From NCBI GenBank assembly GCA_028554755.1, contig JAPTOF010000001.1:5872501-5936500 (forward strand): a DNA stretch of 64,000 nt, given 5' to 3'. The DNA comes from Cordia subcordata. Its lineage: Eukaryota; Streptophyta; Magnoliopsida; Boraginales; Cordiaceae. This document shows, one piece after another, positions 13,501 to 24,909 of the stretch (its first letter is position 1; each line of letters begins with the position of its first letter). Position numbers and translations under genes: made by a program. The notes under the pieces were generated by a model, which was not told the DNA's origin, did no database searches, and worked only from the letters and a program-made list of their open reading frames with translations.

Positions 13501-16500
13501 AGAGATAGTGAATTCCCAGCTCGTGACATTTACACAGTCCCTTACTGCAAAGAATACCGGAGTTACCTAGAAGAAGCAGCTAATTTACTGCATAAGGCAG
13601 GAGATATTACAAGCTCGCCTAGGTATGCTACCTGGCTTTGTATTAGTTGTTTTAGTTTAATGGTCAAATTTCATTATGGAGCTTCTAACTCACTTCTTCT
13701 TGCTTGATAGTTTGAAGAGGCTTCTTCATAGCAAGGCAGATGCCTTCCTTTCAAATGATTACTATGACTCTGACATTGCCTGGATGGAGTTGGTTAGTAT
13801 TGTGAAGTACTCTGTCATACGTACATTATTAGCCCTTTACTCCACGTGCTAAAGGATCTATCAATTATAAGATAATTACAACTACCAATTATAGCTAGAT
13901 TTTTTGAACTAAATCTCAACTTTTGATGTCATCATGGATTTCCCCAAAAGATTGGTTAATAATCAGACAAATTACACTTCCCCCTCAGAAATATCCAACA
14001 ATCTCATTTCTTGAAAATTTGATTGTCTCAAATTCTTCCAGATAGATAAAAAGCAAATCAATTTAGTCATTTGCTAATGCCGTAAACAAACCTAGTATCA
14101 AATGTCATTTTCAACATCCGTAAACCTTCTTGGGGTTGTTTGCTGTTAGGTTTTTGACAGGGCGAGGGAAATGGACCACATTGACACATCTTTGACATTT
14201 TCATGGGGCAATTTGAGATGATAGATCTTTTAGGGAGAAACTGCCAAATAATTTAAGGGCCAAATGATTCTTCCTATAGAACCTCAATCAGAATCAAACT
14301 TCATCACTGATTTCCATGAACTAGTAAGACTATGATTTTGATTTAGATATCGGCATATAGTAAATTCTGGCAGTTCTATGATGAGACAAATCCATGACCA
14401 TTTCTTGCAAATAGTAAGAACATTCTTGATTAGTTTACTATTTCTCCGGTATCCACTTTTGCTCTCGTCACTAAATCAGTGTTGATGGCATGAATATGAT
14501 TTAATGCTCAAGATCATATTCATTATGAAGTTATTCCTGACGTGATATCTATGAAATTTTGCTATACAATTACCACAACGTTATGTGTAGTTATTTCTTA
14601 AAATGCACTCTTTACTTGAGAAAGGAGCTGAACTGACTTATTCTCTCCTTTTTTTGCTTTCTTCATCTTAAGGATTCTAAGTTGGATGTTACTATTGGGC
14701 CCTATGAGACTTATGAAGATGCACTTTTTGGCTACAAGGTAATGGATGTCTCCTTTACTACTTGCTTACCTTCTGGATTTTGAAATTGTCCATTAGGGTC
14801 CATATGTAGAGTATATACTTACTTTCGCTACTTTTAATATTACATGTTTTTTCACCATTGCTATCTACATATTTACGACTGGCATATACTGGAGTAAAGG
14901 AACATTACTACTCATGTGTGTGGAAACTAGAAAATGGATAATTTATGCATCCAAATATTGGTAGATCATGGGCAAGATAGTAATAGGGGCTTTCATCCCA
15001 AGGGTTCCACAAAGCATCTTTTTATCACACATGCTGTTGCCAGTGCAGCGTCTCGCTCAATTTCTCTGGTAGATTATGTTTTTCTGAATGTTTTCTTGGT
15101 AGATTATCTTGGACTTGTCAGGCACAAGCTGTCTTTGAAAGATGTTCATGAAAACGGGAAATATGATAAGAAAACAGCTCGCAACCCTAAAAGATGACAT
15201 TATCCAAGGTGTCCAAGTAGTTTACAGGAAAAGAATAAATAATTTCTGACCTTCCTGGTAGGACTATTATTATTCTTACATCCCTTGGCACCATAATGAT
15301 AGTGATGCCCTAAATGAAGGGACGCATATATAAGAAGCTTTTCATTTCCTGCTGCCATCTGCTCATCCTTAAGGGTATGAGTAGCTCACTTTCTATGGAA
15401 TCGTCAGGCCACGTTTGAAGCATTCATTGGAGTTCGGGATGACAAAGCAACAGCTCAAGTCAAACTTTTTGGTGATAATCTCCATGTAAGTTGTTTGCTT
15501 ATTTGCATGCCCTGTCCAATGATTTCCTTTACTTGTCCTTCTCTTTCATTTTCGCTGTTTAAAGAGTACGCGGTTCTAGGTTTTGGAGAAGAATCTTCCA
15601 ATGGGGGATGTTTACAAGTCAGAAAATGTTGTTCCTGCTCCTATTCGAGTCATCCGACTCCTTTACAATGCAGGGGTAAGTCTTCACAGATAAATATTCT
15701 ATTGAATTTTGCTTCTAATAACAAGTTACAGCTCTTGATCAAACTCTACTTTAAGATAGCTCTCAAAGTTTTTGTTGGGAAGGGAAAACACCTTCGGTAT
15801 GTTTCCTTTCTTCACCTTGCAGCACCGACACCGAAAGTTTTGCTTCTCCATACGCACACACACCCACCCCCCCCACGAGGGCTCCCCCGCCCGCCCGTGT
15901 GAGACCTCTAACATTATCATGAAATATTAGTGATGCGCTGTGTTACATGAACTGATCTAAACCAAAAGGAGATTGCAACACTATATATTGCATCCATAGA
16001 TATATATTTACTGCACATGAAGAAAGTACTTTCTAAGTATTACAACAAGACGTCCTTGAATTTTTAATTGATTCCTTACCTGAGAATTTGTGCCAATTAC
16101 CACGTGTCTAAATTAATAAGACATTCTAAACAAATTGTGGAAATGGATAACTGAAAGAAGATGAAGAAGAACACCAACATGTCAGAGAACCAGTTTGTTT
16201 TAATTGCCTAGAAGATTGCCAATGGAAATTTGTATTCTTACTAAGGTGACTGATGGGGCAAGATGAAGAGAACTAGAAACACATACACATGGTGTTTATT
16301 CATTTGGAAAAGATATATAACTAAGTTCCTAGGTAGGTCCTATTGAGAGTGTTGGAGAAGAAGGTGTATGTCCATATATGGAGGCAATAAAGGACAAGTA
16401 TGATAGGTCTATAACTTTTTAAGCATGTAGGAAGAAGAAACCATTATGTTTCTTTCACAGTCTATCTATTCCAAGGATCAACCTTGATCCCTATCTCTTT

Positions 16501-19500
16501 GCACCAAATTATGGAGAAAGTCTCTATTGAATTCATATTTAGGATTAGCTGCCATAGTGAATGCTTTTTTCAGATAATATTGTTTCAATGATGAGTCTAG
16601 AGTGTTGGAGAAGAAGGTGTATGTCCATATATGGAGGCAATAAAAGAGAAGTATGATAGAGCTATAACTTGTTAAGCATGTAGGAAGAAGAAACCAGTAT
16701 TCTTCTATCACAGTATGTCGATACCAAGGATCAACCTTGACCCCTATCTCTTTGCACCAAATTATGGACAAAGTCTATCCAATTCATATTTAGGAAGTGC
16801 ATGCTTTTCTCAGATAATATTGTTTTAATGATGAGTCTAGAGAAGGTGTTAATGCGAAGTTGGAACTGGGAAGGAAGACTTTGGTAGCATATATGGCTTT
16901 GACTAAATGAAAGACATAGGTGTAGAAGTGAGTCATAAACAAACCCAACATGGAAAGAATAGCACAAAAGGAACACTCCTGGTAACTGGGGTCTATGATG
17001 TAACAGGATGGAGAGATAAATGTCGAAGTTGGTCTTTAGATCAAGGTTGGGTGGATAAGGTGGAGATGTACACTAGGAGTATTGTGTATTAGGAATATAT
17101 GACTTAAGATAAAAGAAAGGATTATAAGACTGCAACCTAGCTTTATGGTTCACACATCAAAGTGTTGGGTATGACTGAAATGACTGAAATGAGATGTTGA
17201 GATGAATGTGCAGCAATATTAAGAAGGATAGGAACAGAAATGATATGATCTGAGAAGAAAGTTGGGGTGGTCCCAATTGATGGCTAGATGAGGGAGAACT
17301 ATTTGAGATGTTTTGAACATATTAAGAGGTGACTGACATAGGCACTTGTTAGAAAGTGTAAAGATTTGGAGGTTACAGAGAAAAGAAGAGTTAGATGGAG
17401 ACACTCAAAAGAGTCTTAGATTTGTGGAGGTTAAAGAAGACATAGCTCTTAACGGGAATGAAAAGCATTGTCAAATCTGTATAGCTGATCCAAGACAAAA
17501 TTTAATCCATGGAGCTTCAAAAGGAGACTTCTCTAATAGGCTTGAATGGTGTCAACAGATGTATATAGCCAATCCTACTTGGTGAAGTAAAGATATACTT
17601 TTAGGTCTGGTTCAGTTTGATTTCGACTGATGGTGGATTGGGGTTGGATACTATACGAGTCAAGTCTTATCGTGAGGTGGGGGCTAAGGAAGACCACAAA
17701 TACATGCTTTGCTGAGTTATCTAGCACATCAGTTCCAGGGGGGTACTGGTGGAACATCCAGATTATGCCCTGATTGTGGACTCTGCTTTCCTGCTTCATG
17801 GGACTGTTCTTTATATTTTTACTTCCTGATAAAATTTTTGAGGTTATAATAGCTTCTTACACGTTCTTCTACTGAGTGGTAATATAGGGCTGAGATTTTG
17901 ATGGATGTCTATTTATAAGATTTTGAAAAAAGAATGAACTCTTGTGTGAGAATTATCTTGACAAACTGTGGAGAATATCGCCTGATCTGCAAAGATGATA
18001 AGGATGAAAATTACCGTTAAATCCTATTGTAAGTCTGTTAATCCTTGATGATGATGTCTTTAAATGGAATTCCTATGGAGACCAGAGCTTTTTCAATGTT
18101 CAGTTTTGGTTTGATTGGACATAGAAACTTGGGACTGAAACAGGAGTTTTTGAAGAAAAGAGTAGATGCCTGCAAACTGCTACATATGTCACAAAGAAGT
18201 GATTGCTGATCACCTCATACTATCAGCTTGACACGATTGAAGGATTGGAGGATTATGCGAAGTGTCGGATGCAGTGCTTCAAAGGTGACATTGACTTTGA
18301 GGAAAGATATAGGTTGAATTTGACTTTGAGGAAAGAAATTATTAAATGCACTTCAAGAAATTAAATGTCCCCATGCAGAAGTGTGATCACTGAACACATA
18401 TTTATATGTTATGAAGAGGCATGCAAAGATGTCTGAGTCTTCTGTCAATTTTCCTGTGAACCAGTTCAATAAAAATTTTCACTTATACTCGTAAAATAAA
18501 GCATCTTTCACATAAGCAAAATTAAGTTTGAAAATTTATCAGCATCCAATGAATAGAAAAATATATGCTTTCTCCAGCAGAAAAATGGATGCCAGTTGAT
18601 GAGCTATGCCACAGCTGGTTAATACAGAAAGGTGCCAATGAAACTATGTATCTGATCGAGGCACCTCATTGGTGGAACCTTTTTAGGTTGAGAAAGATAG
18701 TGGTCAAATTTGTGAAAATACGTTTTAGAAATTGTGTGAATATTGCAAAACTTCTCTTGGTTGTTAGTGATTTCCTTCAGGGGAAGTATTGTGATGTATT
18801 TTTGTACAGAAGTTTGAGTCATCCTATTGGCTAAATGTTCCATAAAAAACTTTTGACAGGATGTGAAGGGTCCTCAAACTGTTGCATTTAACCTTCCAAA
18901 TGATGAGCGTATAGTAAAAGATCGAGGAACATCAATGGTCATGCTCAAAAATGTTTCGGAGGCGAAGTATATATCTTTCTCTAGATTCTCAAGAGAATTT
19001 AGTCATAGCATAAAATGTGCATGGAAAAATATGTATCATCCTATAATAAGATATGTGCATGAGCAGATTTCTATTTTGGCGTTTGTATGATTTAATTGTT
19101 AGTAACAGAAGATCTATTCTCCCGACCAGGTTCAAGCTTATTCTTCAGCCTATTGCTGACGTATGTATCACGAAGGACCAGGGGGAGTTTGTAGACTTTG
19201 AATCCTTCTTCACTCACACAATTTGCCATGAGTGCTGCCATGGCATTGGGCCTCATTCCATTACACTTCCCAATGGGAAAAGGTCTACTGTGAGAATGGT
19301 CAGTTTCTTTATTGTCTTTTGATACACAAACTTTGATCCATGGATCTCAAATTGTGCTTAATTTATCACCTATTTTCTTGCTAAGCATGTGGAATGTAAT
19401 AGTTAATCATATTGGATAAGACTTTAATCCAACAAGTAGGTATTATTTCCATAATAACACATAGCTGCACCCAAAGAGATGGGTGAGAAGTGTATATACC

Positions 19501-22500
19501 AAAATGGCCCTTCTGCTTGTGTATTGTAGCACTTGTTGCAACTTCAAAGTTATGCACTACCTGGCATATGTTCATTTATTACTTGTATACACAAAGATAA
19601 TGGTTTTCCAAAGGAGTTGCTACCTAAGCGACCTTATTTTTGCTGTGTGATTACATCATGCCAATGTTCAGATGCATGAAACAGGAACTACAAGAACTTC
19701 ACTCAGCACTGGAAGAAGCCAAAGCTGATATTGTTGGCCTTTGGGCCCTGAAATTTCTAATCGACAAGGTAATTCACTAATAATGGTTCATATATTATAG
19801 CTCTTATATGAAGGATTTTGCACTTTGCTATATCCTATTGCAAGTTGCATGTTTGGAGTCTTTCAATTATAGCCACATTATCCAATAGCATGTGGTTCAA
19901 TAAGATCCTACCTGGGTCGATAAGCCACCTGCAATTTGGATGGTTGTATTTTGTTTCTCAATTTCTATCAATTTTGGTGTTTATCCTTCTTGTATGTGCC
20001 ATTGATAGGGTGGTGGTGTGTTTGCCTCTCATCCATTAATAAGGGCAAGGCAAAATAAGGTTCACAAGTCTTCACCAAATACAATTTGGTGGCGGCCCAT
20101 ACACCCAGATGTGGCTGCAAATTGACTTACAGAAGTCAAATCCATCACCTGAATCATTGCCTTTGAGCATGCCATCCTCCTCAATAATTAAAGTGTTATA
20201 TGAATTGCACAGGCTTTATTGAGATCTGCCCTTCATCATTTCTCTCGTGAATATAAAAGATGAAATGGTGCCTTGAGTTATAAGAATTTTCACATATCAG
20301 TAGCCCAAAGAGAAGTTAACTCACTAGCTTTAAAGTTTCTGAGTGTGTGATGATTCTGGGGTAAGGATTAGGCTGTGTTTTTCTTGTGCTTTACGTCCTA
20401 CGCTGTCTCTCATTTTAATTGTCATGCCGCTTGCCAACATGATCTTAATTTAACATTTTTCTCTTCTTCAATTTATCCAGCATTTTGGTTGAGAATCTTT
20501 TATCACTACTGCTGAATGCTTAAGTTACACTTACGACTAATTTTACCTATTGCATCATTAAGAGTGTAACAATTTCACAACTAATTGGTTAACTTTGGGA
20601 GTCCAGGATTTGCTTCCAAGGAGTTTGGTGAAGTCCATGTATGTCTCATTCCTTGCTGGATGTTTCCGCTCTGTACGCTTTGGATTAGAGGAAGCTCACG
20701 GGTAAGCAATTCAATTGTCCTGGTTTAATGTGTAATGTTGACCTAACTCCGCCATTTTTGCCACACGTGATCAGGAAAGGACAGGCACTGCAGTTTAATT
20801 ATTTATTTGAAAAAGGTGCCTTCAGTTTGCGTCCTGATCAAACATTCTCCGTGGATTTTGACAAGGTATCGCATCTTCAAGGATCTTATCTATAATTTGT
20901 TGTCAGTTAGCTTGAATTTGTATTTATTATAATTTCATTTCTTCTTGTTAGGTTGAAGCTGCAGTTAAGAGCTTGAGTAGGGAGATTCTTACAATACAGG
21001 CAAAAGGGGATAAGGATGCAGCACGAGCACTGCTTCAGAAATATAGTGTTATGACACAACCACTGAGAAGTGCTCTGGAAAAACTGGATGCGGTTCAGGT
21101 AACAGCTGTGATAGATTGTAGCTTTAAATAATGCTGCACAACTGTGCTAAAAAAAGAATCACTTCTAGAAACTAGTTATTAGAAGGAAGAAATATTAAAC
21201 TTCAACGCACATGTGACTACTTATTCTTGGTTCTAAAGTTTATTCTTCGAAATATTTTGTCCATATGCTGGAAGAATTAGACCCTTGAGTTCTTTATTTG
21301 GTCGAAGGACCCTTGAGTTTGGAGCACTGGTTTCTAGTCCACTTGTGATTTTATCTGCGGAACAAGCTACATGGAGAGGATGCAGCTATTCCCTGAAATA
21401 TGTGCTAGAAAGAGGCCTCAGCAAAAGTTGCTTATAGTTCTGTCTTTGTGCTACCGCAAAGCATGCTTTTAAGCCAAATGCCACACCACAATTGGCAAGC
21501 CAAACAATACAATTAAGAAAATTTAGTCAGGCACCAGACTGAATTCAGTGAAGCATTCCATACTACCTGACTGTCAAGGGAATGATTCAATTTTTCCACG
21601 ATCTCAGTATCCCAAAGCACCACTGGCCACACATAATTAATAGTTAGCAATCAACAGGAATGAATGGCGCGGTCTCATCTACAGCCATCTAGACTGGGTG
21701 AGATAAGATATGCTGCTTGTTTGGCTCTGCTTATTTTGCAGCTTATAAGCTCCTAGAAAAAAAAAAACACCCCCTCACATGTTTTTTACTATTTGCAACT
21801 TATAAGCCCCAAGTAAGCTTAGCCAAACAGGCTGGTAGTTTCTTTTGGTTTGTTTGTAATAAATTGAGGTGGAGCCTAGGTAATCTTGCTCAAGTGTTTC
21901 TTCTAAAATGCTTGAAACAAGGCTTGCAATGAGTAGTTGCGACTGATAAACTGCCTAATTCTAGAGGAAGCTGTGTAAGTGCTAATCGTTTAGTCACAAA
22001 CTTCTTTGAAATTCATTATCTTGAATGGAAGCATAACCCAAATAGCAATACATCTGTTCCAACAGTTTTCTTTTTCATAAATTTCATAAATTGCTTGGGA
22101 CTCTGAAAAGTACATAGATCAAAACGAAAAATCTGAGTAGATACCCCTAATAGCAAAAGCTAAACACTTCCATTTCAAACTCAACGCGTCAAGACAAAAT
22201 ATTTAGCTGAAATGTTAGTGTGTCTTTTCATAATGTATCATAAATGTAGCCCTTTTGTAATGTATCAGAAAATGTACAGAGTGTTATCCAGACTCATTCA
22301 ACAGATAATTAGTCATTTCTTTCATGAACTTTGCATGTTTGGTGGAGCTTTGGAGCATGTTTGAGTGTTTGGTTAGGGAATTGATAGAAAGATTTTATTG
22401 TTGAAATATGTTGGCTGCTCAGAATATATGCTTAAGTGCTATGTTGCTGAACATATATGCGTACATGCTACTTCATTGGCAAATCGTATAATCTTTTCTT

Positions 22501-22588
22501 TATGTAACCTTGTGTATTCTTTCAGGTTCCAGTGGATATAGTTCCCGAATTCCCCATTGCCAAGCAAGTATTGTGCAAGAGTGATTGA
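4566..22588 (+). CDS. NUDT3: Nudix hydrolase 3: N-terminal Nudix domain fused to a DPP III (M49)-like domain
   Basis: Twenty-one exons: 4566-4678, 5752-5931, 6215-6292, 7470-7566, 7954-8087, 9101-9182, 10732-10818, 12407-12513, 13141-13312, 13426-13622, 13711-13792, 14673-14738, 15408-15485, 15580-15675, 18860-18966, 19130-19298, 19685-19768, 20607-20701, 20775-20865, 20952-21098, 22526-22588. They sum to 2325 nt, 774 aa, close to the roughly 770 aa of Arabidopsis NUDT3. Residues 38-150 are a Nudix domain with box GHISAGD...WRELDEELGI at 85-107. The remainder is a peptidase M49-like domain with a zinc-motif candidate HECCH at 592-596 and the second motif EEAKAD at 625-630. In the family, the Nudix half hydrolyses diphosphate compounds (isopentenyl diphosphate has been reported for the Arabidopsis protein); peptidase activity of the C-terminal half is inferred. 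The start is the first ATG, followed by MAAAQAVEAVVDDQINKAEE. At 615 a Met occupies a position I recall as Lys in Arabidopsis. Confidence 0.93.
4720..5250. repeat. Tandem duplication, period about 276, in NUDT3 intron 1
   Basis: The block around AAAGAATTCAATTGAAATGTG at 4736 recurs at 5012 (AAAGAATTCAGTTGAAATGTG). The shared tract runs through AAGCAATGCATGAAGGAGAA, TGATCATTCAG and GAAGTATACGAATTTGT to TTTTATAGTCATG. The copies are roughly 85-90% alike by eye. Confidence 0.9.
8240..8890. repeat. AT-rich block flanked by GTAATTAC-type motifs, candidate transposon, NUDT3 intron 5
   Basis: Bases 8280-8650 are almost pure A/T (long runs of TATTTATTTTT type). On both sides lie repeats of the motif GTAATTAC/GTAATTG (GTAATTACACC at about 8251; GTGTAATTGC, GTGTAATTGGGG, CTAATTACAC, GTGTAATTAC at 8708-8850). 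The arrangement looks like a non-autonomous DNA element with subterminal repeats. I could not define ends or a target-site duplication. Confidence 0.4.
10845..10955 (-). mobile_element. tRNA-derived SINE-like fragment
   Basis: On the minus strand the sequence starts near GGGAGTAGCTCAAGCGGTTA, which resembles a Pol III A box, and 40 bases later has GACCTAGGTTCAAAAACTAT, which resembles a B box. It lies inside NUDT3 intron 7. The tail is pyrimidine-rich on the plus strand. The match is by eye only. Confidence 0.4.
11100..11437. repeat. Tandem duplication with poly-T/poly-G tracts in NUDT3 intron 7
   Basis: CTCTTCATCGAGTGATTTTA at 11102 recurs at 11261 (CTCTTCATTGAGTGATTTTA), giving a period of about 159. 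Each copy contains CCTTGGTCAGAGT, TTTCCATTTTTCCTC, a T tract, a G tract and GTTGATCTTGTCC. The G tract is about 17 bases in the first copy and GGTGGGTGGGG...GGGGGGG in the second. Confidence 0.88.
11611..11860. mobile_element. MITE with ~31-bp perfect terminal inverted repeat (family A, copy 1)
   Basis: TCTTATTTTAAGATGCTTAT (from 11626) with its continuation CCTATTGAAAT is exactly the reverse complement of ATTTCAATAGGATAAGCATC...TTAAAATAAGA ending near 11844. Outer bases are partly complementary too. It lies in NUDT3 intron 7. A second, more decayed copy is at 39600-39820. No coding sequence inside. Confidence 0.8.
16347..16840. repeat. Tandem duplication, period 253, in NUDT3 intron 14
   Basis: Two direct copies start at GAGTGTTGGAGAAGAAGG (16347 and 16600). 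Each continues through the same markers (TGTATGTCCATATATGGAGG, AGCATGTAGGAAGAAGAAAC, GATCAACCTTGA, TCTTTGCACCAAATTATGG, CAGATAATATTGTTT) to GATGAGTCTAG. The copies differ by scattered substitutions and small deletions. Confidence 0.9.
17100..17590 (+). mobile_element. Degraded non-LTR retrotransposon (LINE) reverse-transcriptase tail
   Basis: Broken frames on the plus strand within NUDT3 intron 14 read EMLR...KDRNRNDMI*EKVGVVPIDG*MREN, LRCFEHIKR, KRRVRWR and a terminal NRLEWCQQMYIANPTW. This order fits the C-terminal part of plant LINE polyproteins (consensus of the type MLRW..REKVGVAPIEDKMRE.RLRWFGHV..NR.EWR..I.VADP). At least three in-frame stops and frameshifts make it a relic. The 5' part is missing or unrecognisable. 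Confidence 0.6.
21715..21832. mobile_element. Small MITE in NUDT3 intron 20
   Basis: GCTTGTTTGGCTCTGCTTAT followed by GCAGCTTATAAG is inverted at the other end (CTTATAAGCCCC...GCTTAGCCAAACAGGC). The element is about 118 bases. The copy A gene lacks it at the equivalent intron position, so it inserted after the duplication. Confidence 0.65.
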
Positions 22589-23990
22589 AGATATTGTGTA
22601 TTCCTCTGAATTCGATGAAGGATAAACCAGGCTTCAGTTTCTTCTTCTTCTTCCACAGTTGCGATGAACTGTATGAACTTTGTTAGTGCATTATATATTT
22701 ATCAAATGGATTGAGAATGAAAAAGCACAAAACAATTCTGTTTTTCTTTTTCTTTTCTTTTTTTTTTTTTCAGTTTCTTAACCAGTTGAAGGTAGATATT
22801 TGCAATAATTAGAAATGTTGGCCTTTTGTGCCATTTGTTGTATGATTGCCTCATTGGCAGATGAACTACAAAGAATGCTATTGGGTTTATGCCATTTCTG
22901 GTAAATAACTATTGTATTTAAGCTGTGTATTGAAAGTTCATTTGCTAGATTGACTTTCTAGGTATATAGACTGCTAGTTTTACCTTAGATTTGTCAAAGA
23001 TATATTGTTGAAGTACATCTACGGCATAATAATTTTTTTTTCTTTTGGTTTTGAGGAAGATAAAGCTAATAATCATCTTGAGAATGTGTTGCTTCTCTCG
23101 TCTTTCTCTAATGTCAAGAAATAATCATGCTACGACATGTTCGTAGCACAACTACCAAATGATTAACTTCTTGTTGGACATTATTAAATATTTCACGCGA
23201 AAACATTTATACAACATCATATGTCATGAACTAATAGCTTAAGGGGTTATTTACAAACTTATTTCCTATTATTAATTTGAGGATAGATTTTGACTCCATC
23301 TTGATGTGAAGGCAATCAAGCGTCTGCACATAAGCCCTCCAACTGCTGCTAGGGGCACCAAGCATCACTACATGCTTATTGCCCGTAATTTCCTAGTATT
23401 CATCTTTTCAACAACCATATAAGCCACAATTATAACAAATTATGCTTATATCCTTGTATATAACGGGGAACAATATCATGGTGTCTCAATAAAATGCAGA
23501 TTCTTTTATAATATTATAACATCATGAAAAAGTCCAATTAATATCAAATCTTCGTACTCAATTCTCCAGATTTTACGATCATTCAAGCATCATCGATGAC
23601 GAGGAACTCAAGTTCCTATAGAAATATCCATATCAAATCTAATGTGACTTCAAGATCGATTCCGCAATGCAAGCCTAATAACTTAGCCAGAACCACTAAT
23701 TGCATCCAAAACGCCTACTAAATATAAACACAATCACAAGTCTTCGAACAAATTACTGTATAATTAGGCGACCTGAACTCCTCTATAATTACATCTATTG
23801 AATGCGAATTTGCTTCCTTCAGCTACGCAGACCCAAAAAAAGAAAAAAAAGGGTTCCATTTTACCTGCCAACAGAGAAGAATGTGATGGGCAAGTGTCGC
23901 AAAGTTTAACAATGAAAGGGGAAAATATTACATTGCTGCAAATCAAAATGGGAAAAGAAAAGCACAAACCACAAACCACGGAAGTTTGAG
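22589..23990. other. 3' flank of NUDT3 copy B and spacer
   Basis: 22589-23270 matches the 3' flank of copy A. Near 23275-23395 there is an insertion relative to copy A (TTGAGGATAGATTTTGACTCC onward), then homology resumes near 23400 (AACCATATAAGCCACAATTA). 23460-23990 has no recognisable gene. Confidence 0.55.
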
Positions 23991-24027
23991 CAAGAGCATA
24001 TTGTCTACTTTCTTTGCTTCTTGAAAG

Positions 24028-24450
24028 TCAGATTTGATTCTTCATGGTAGACAGCTTTCCTGTATCGAGCTCAGAACCAGACGAAGCGTTGCCAGTGTAT
24101 TTAGGAATTGCAACATCCCTACAAGAAAAAAAAAAAAAAAACAACTGAGAAATTTGATTGATCATCAAAAGAAAACTGAGAAGATAGCGCTAGGAAGTTA
24201 TAAAGGAAAAGAGAAGTAAAATAATTACATGCGATGACAAACGCATGGACAGGATAGTGTCCGTGACTTGGGGCAATAAGCTCTCTCTTGGAAGTTACAG
24301 TGGAGCAAACCAGTGGCTCTTTCTTTACCGTAGAGGGAACGGGGAAGCCCTTTTATGGGCTTTCTTGACGGAGCCCTTTTTTGTGCGCCCAAGAAAAGTT
24401 GACACTAAACTCAAACTAAATGGTAACATCCGTTTCTCCTTTGTTTCCTC
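24028..24450 (-). other. Unidentified spliced minus-strand ORF candidate
   Basis: On the minus strand a frame is open from about 24401 to 24229 (ends ...CPCVCHR), with a possible donor CAT|GTAATT. After an intron with a long T tract and TTGTAG acceptor (24119-24120), the exon 24118-24028 continues the frame to MDVAIPKYTGNASSG...KNQI and TGA. The splice signals are good, but I recognise no family, and the opposite strand also has an open frame (24245-24565), so coding status is doubtful. Confidence 0.2.
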
Positions 24451-24599
24451 GTCCTCCTCATCGTGGCCTCCGACATTTTTTTATCATGTAGCTTCCTGCT
24501 CCTCCTCCTTCGCTCTGCTAGTTTCTCCTTTCGCTGCTTTTTCACTGTTTACTTCGTCTTCTTGACATTCTTCTTCTTCGCTGCTAGTTTCCACCAAGC

Positions 24600-24909
24600 A
24601 AAGATCCATCAAACGGGAGGTGATTCACAAGCCTTTGAACCAAATATTAGCTTGCCCTCTCCTTCTTGATGTGCTGCAGAAACGAATTTCATTTGATTCA
24701 TGCTCACATATTCAGGAGGATTTTCTCGAGGAACACAACCTCTTCCACATACATCTTGGAATCCAGAAACGGGACGTGCGGCTCACCCCTCTCCTGATGC
24801 ACCTTTGAATCAAGCTTCCATACATTTTTCGGGTGACGCGAACTACAATATCCCACAGTTTTCAAGAATGGATAAAAAGACAAAGTTAAAAATAAGAAAG
24901 AAAAAGTAA
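24600..24909 (+). pseudogene. Unidentified coding-like fragment
   Basis: A plus-strand frame (24700-24909) reads GGFSRGTQPLPHTSWNPETG...NQASIHFSGDANYNIPQF and ends in a Lys/Arg-rich tail with TAA. Base composition is more balanced than its surroundings and the residues look protein-like, but no family is recognised and no complete gene can be built. It is preceded by a pyrimidine-rich tract (24425-24600) resembling a plant 5' UTR. It could be an exon of an unknown gene or a transposon relic. Confidence 0.25.

Noticed and set aside
18565..18834. 89-residue plus-strand frame in NUDT3 intron 14
   Set aside because: Tested as a possible extra exon. It has no suitable splice sites in phase, and the family sequence joins exon 14 directly to exon 15.
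19053..19129. Upstream extension of NUDT3 exon 16 by an open frame
   Set aside because: The acceptor at 19128-19129 restores the family sequence (AKFKLILQPIAD); the extension has none.
24121..24142. Poly-A run as evidence of a retroposed gene
   Set aside because: It is better read as the T tract of a minus-strand acceptor; no retrogene body lies next to it.
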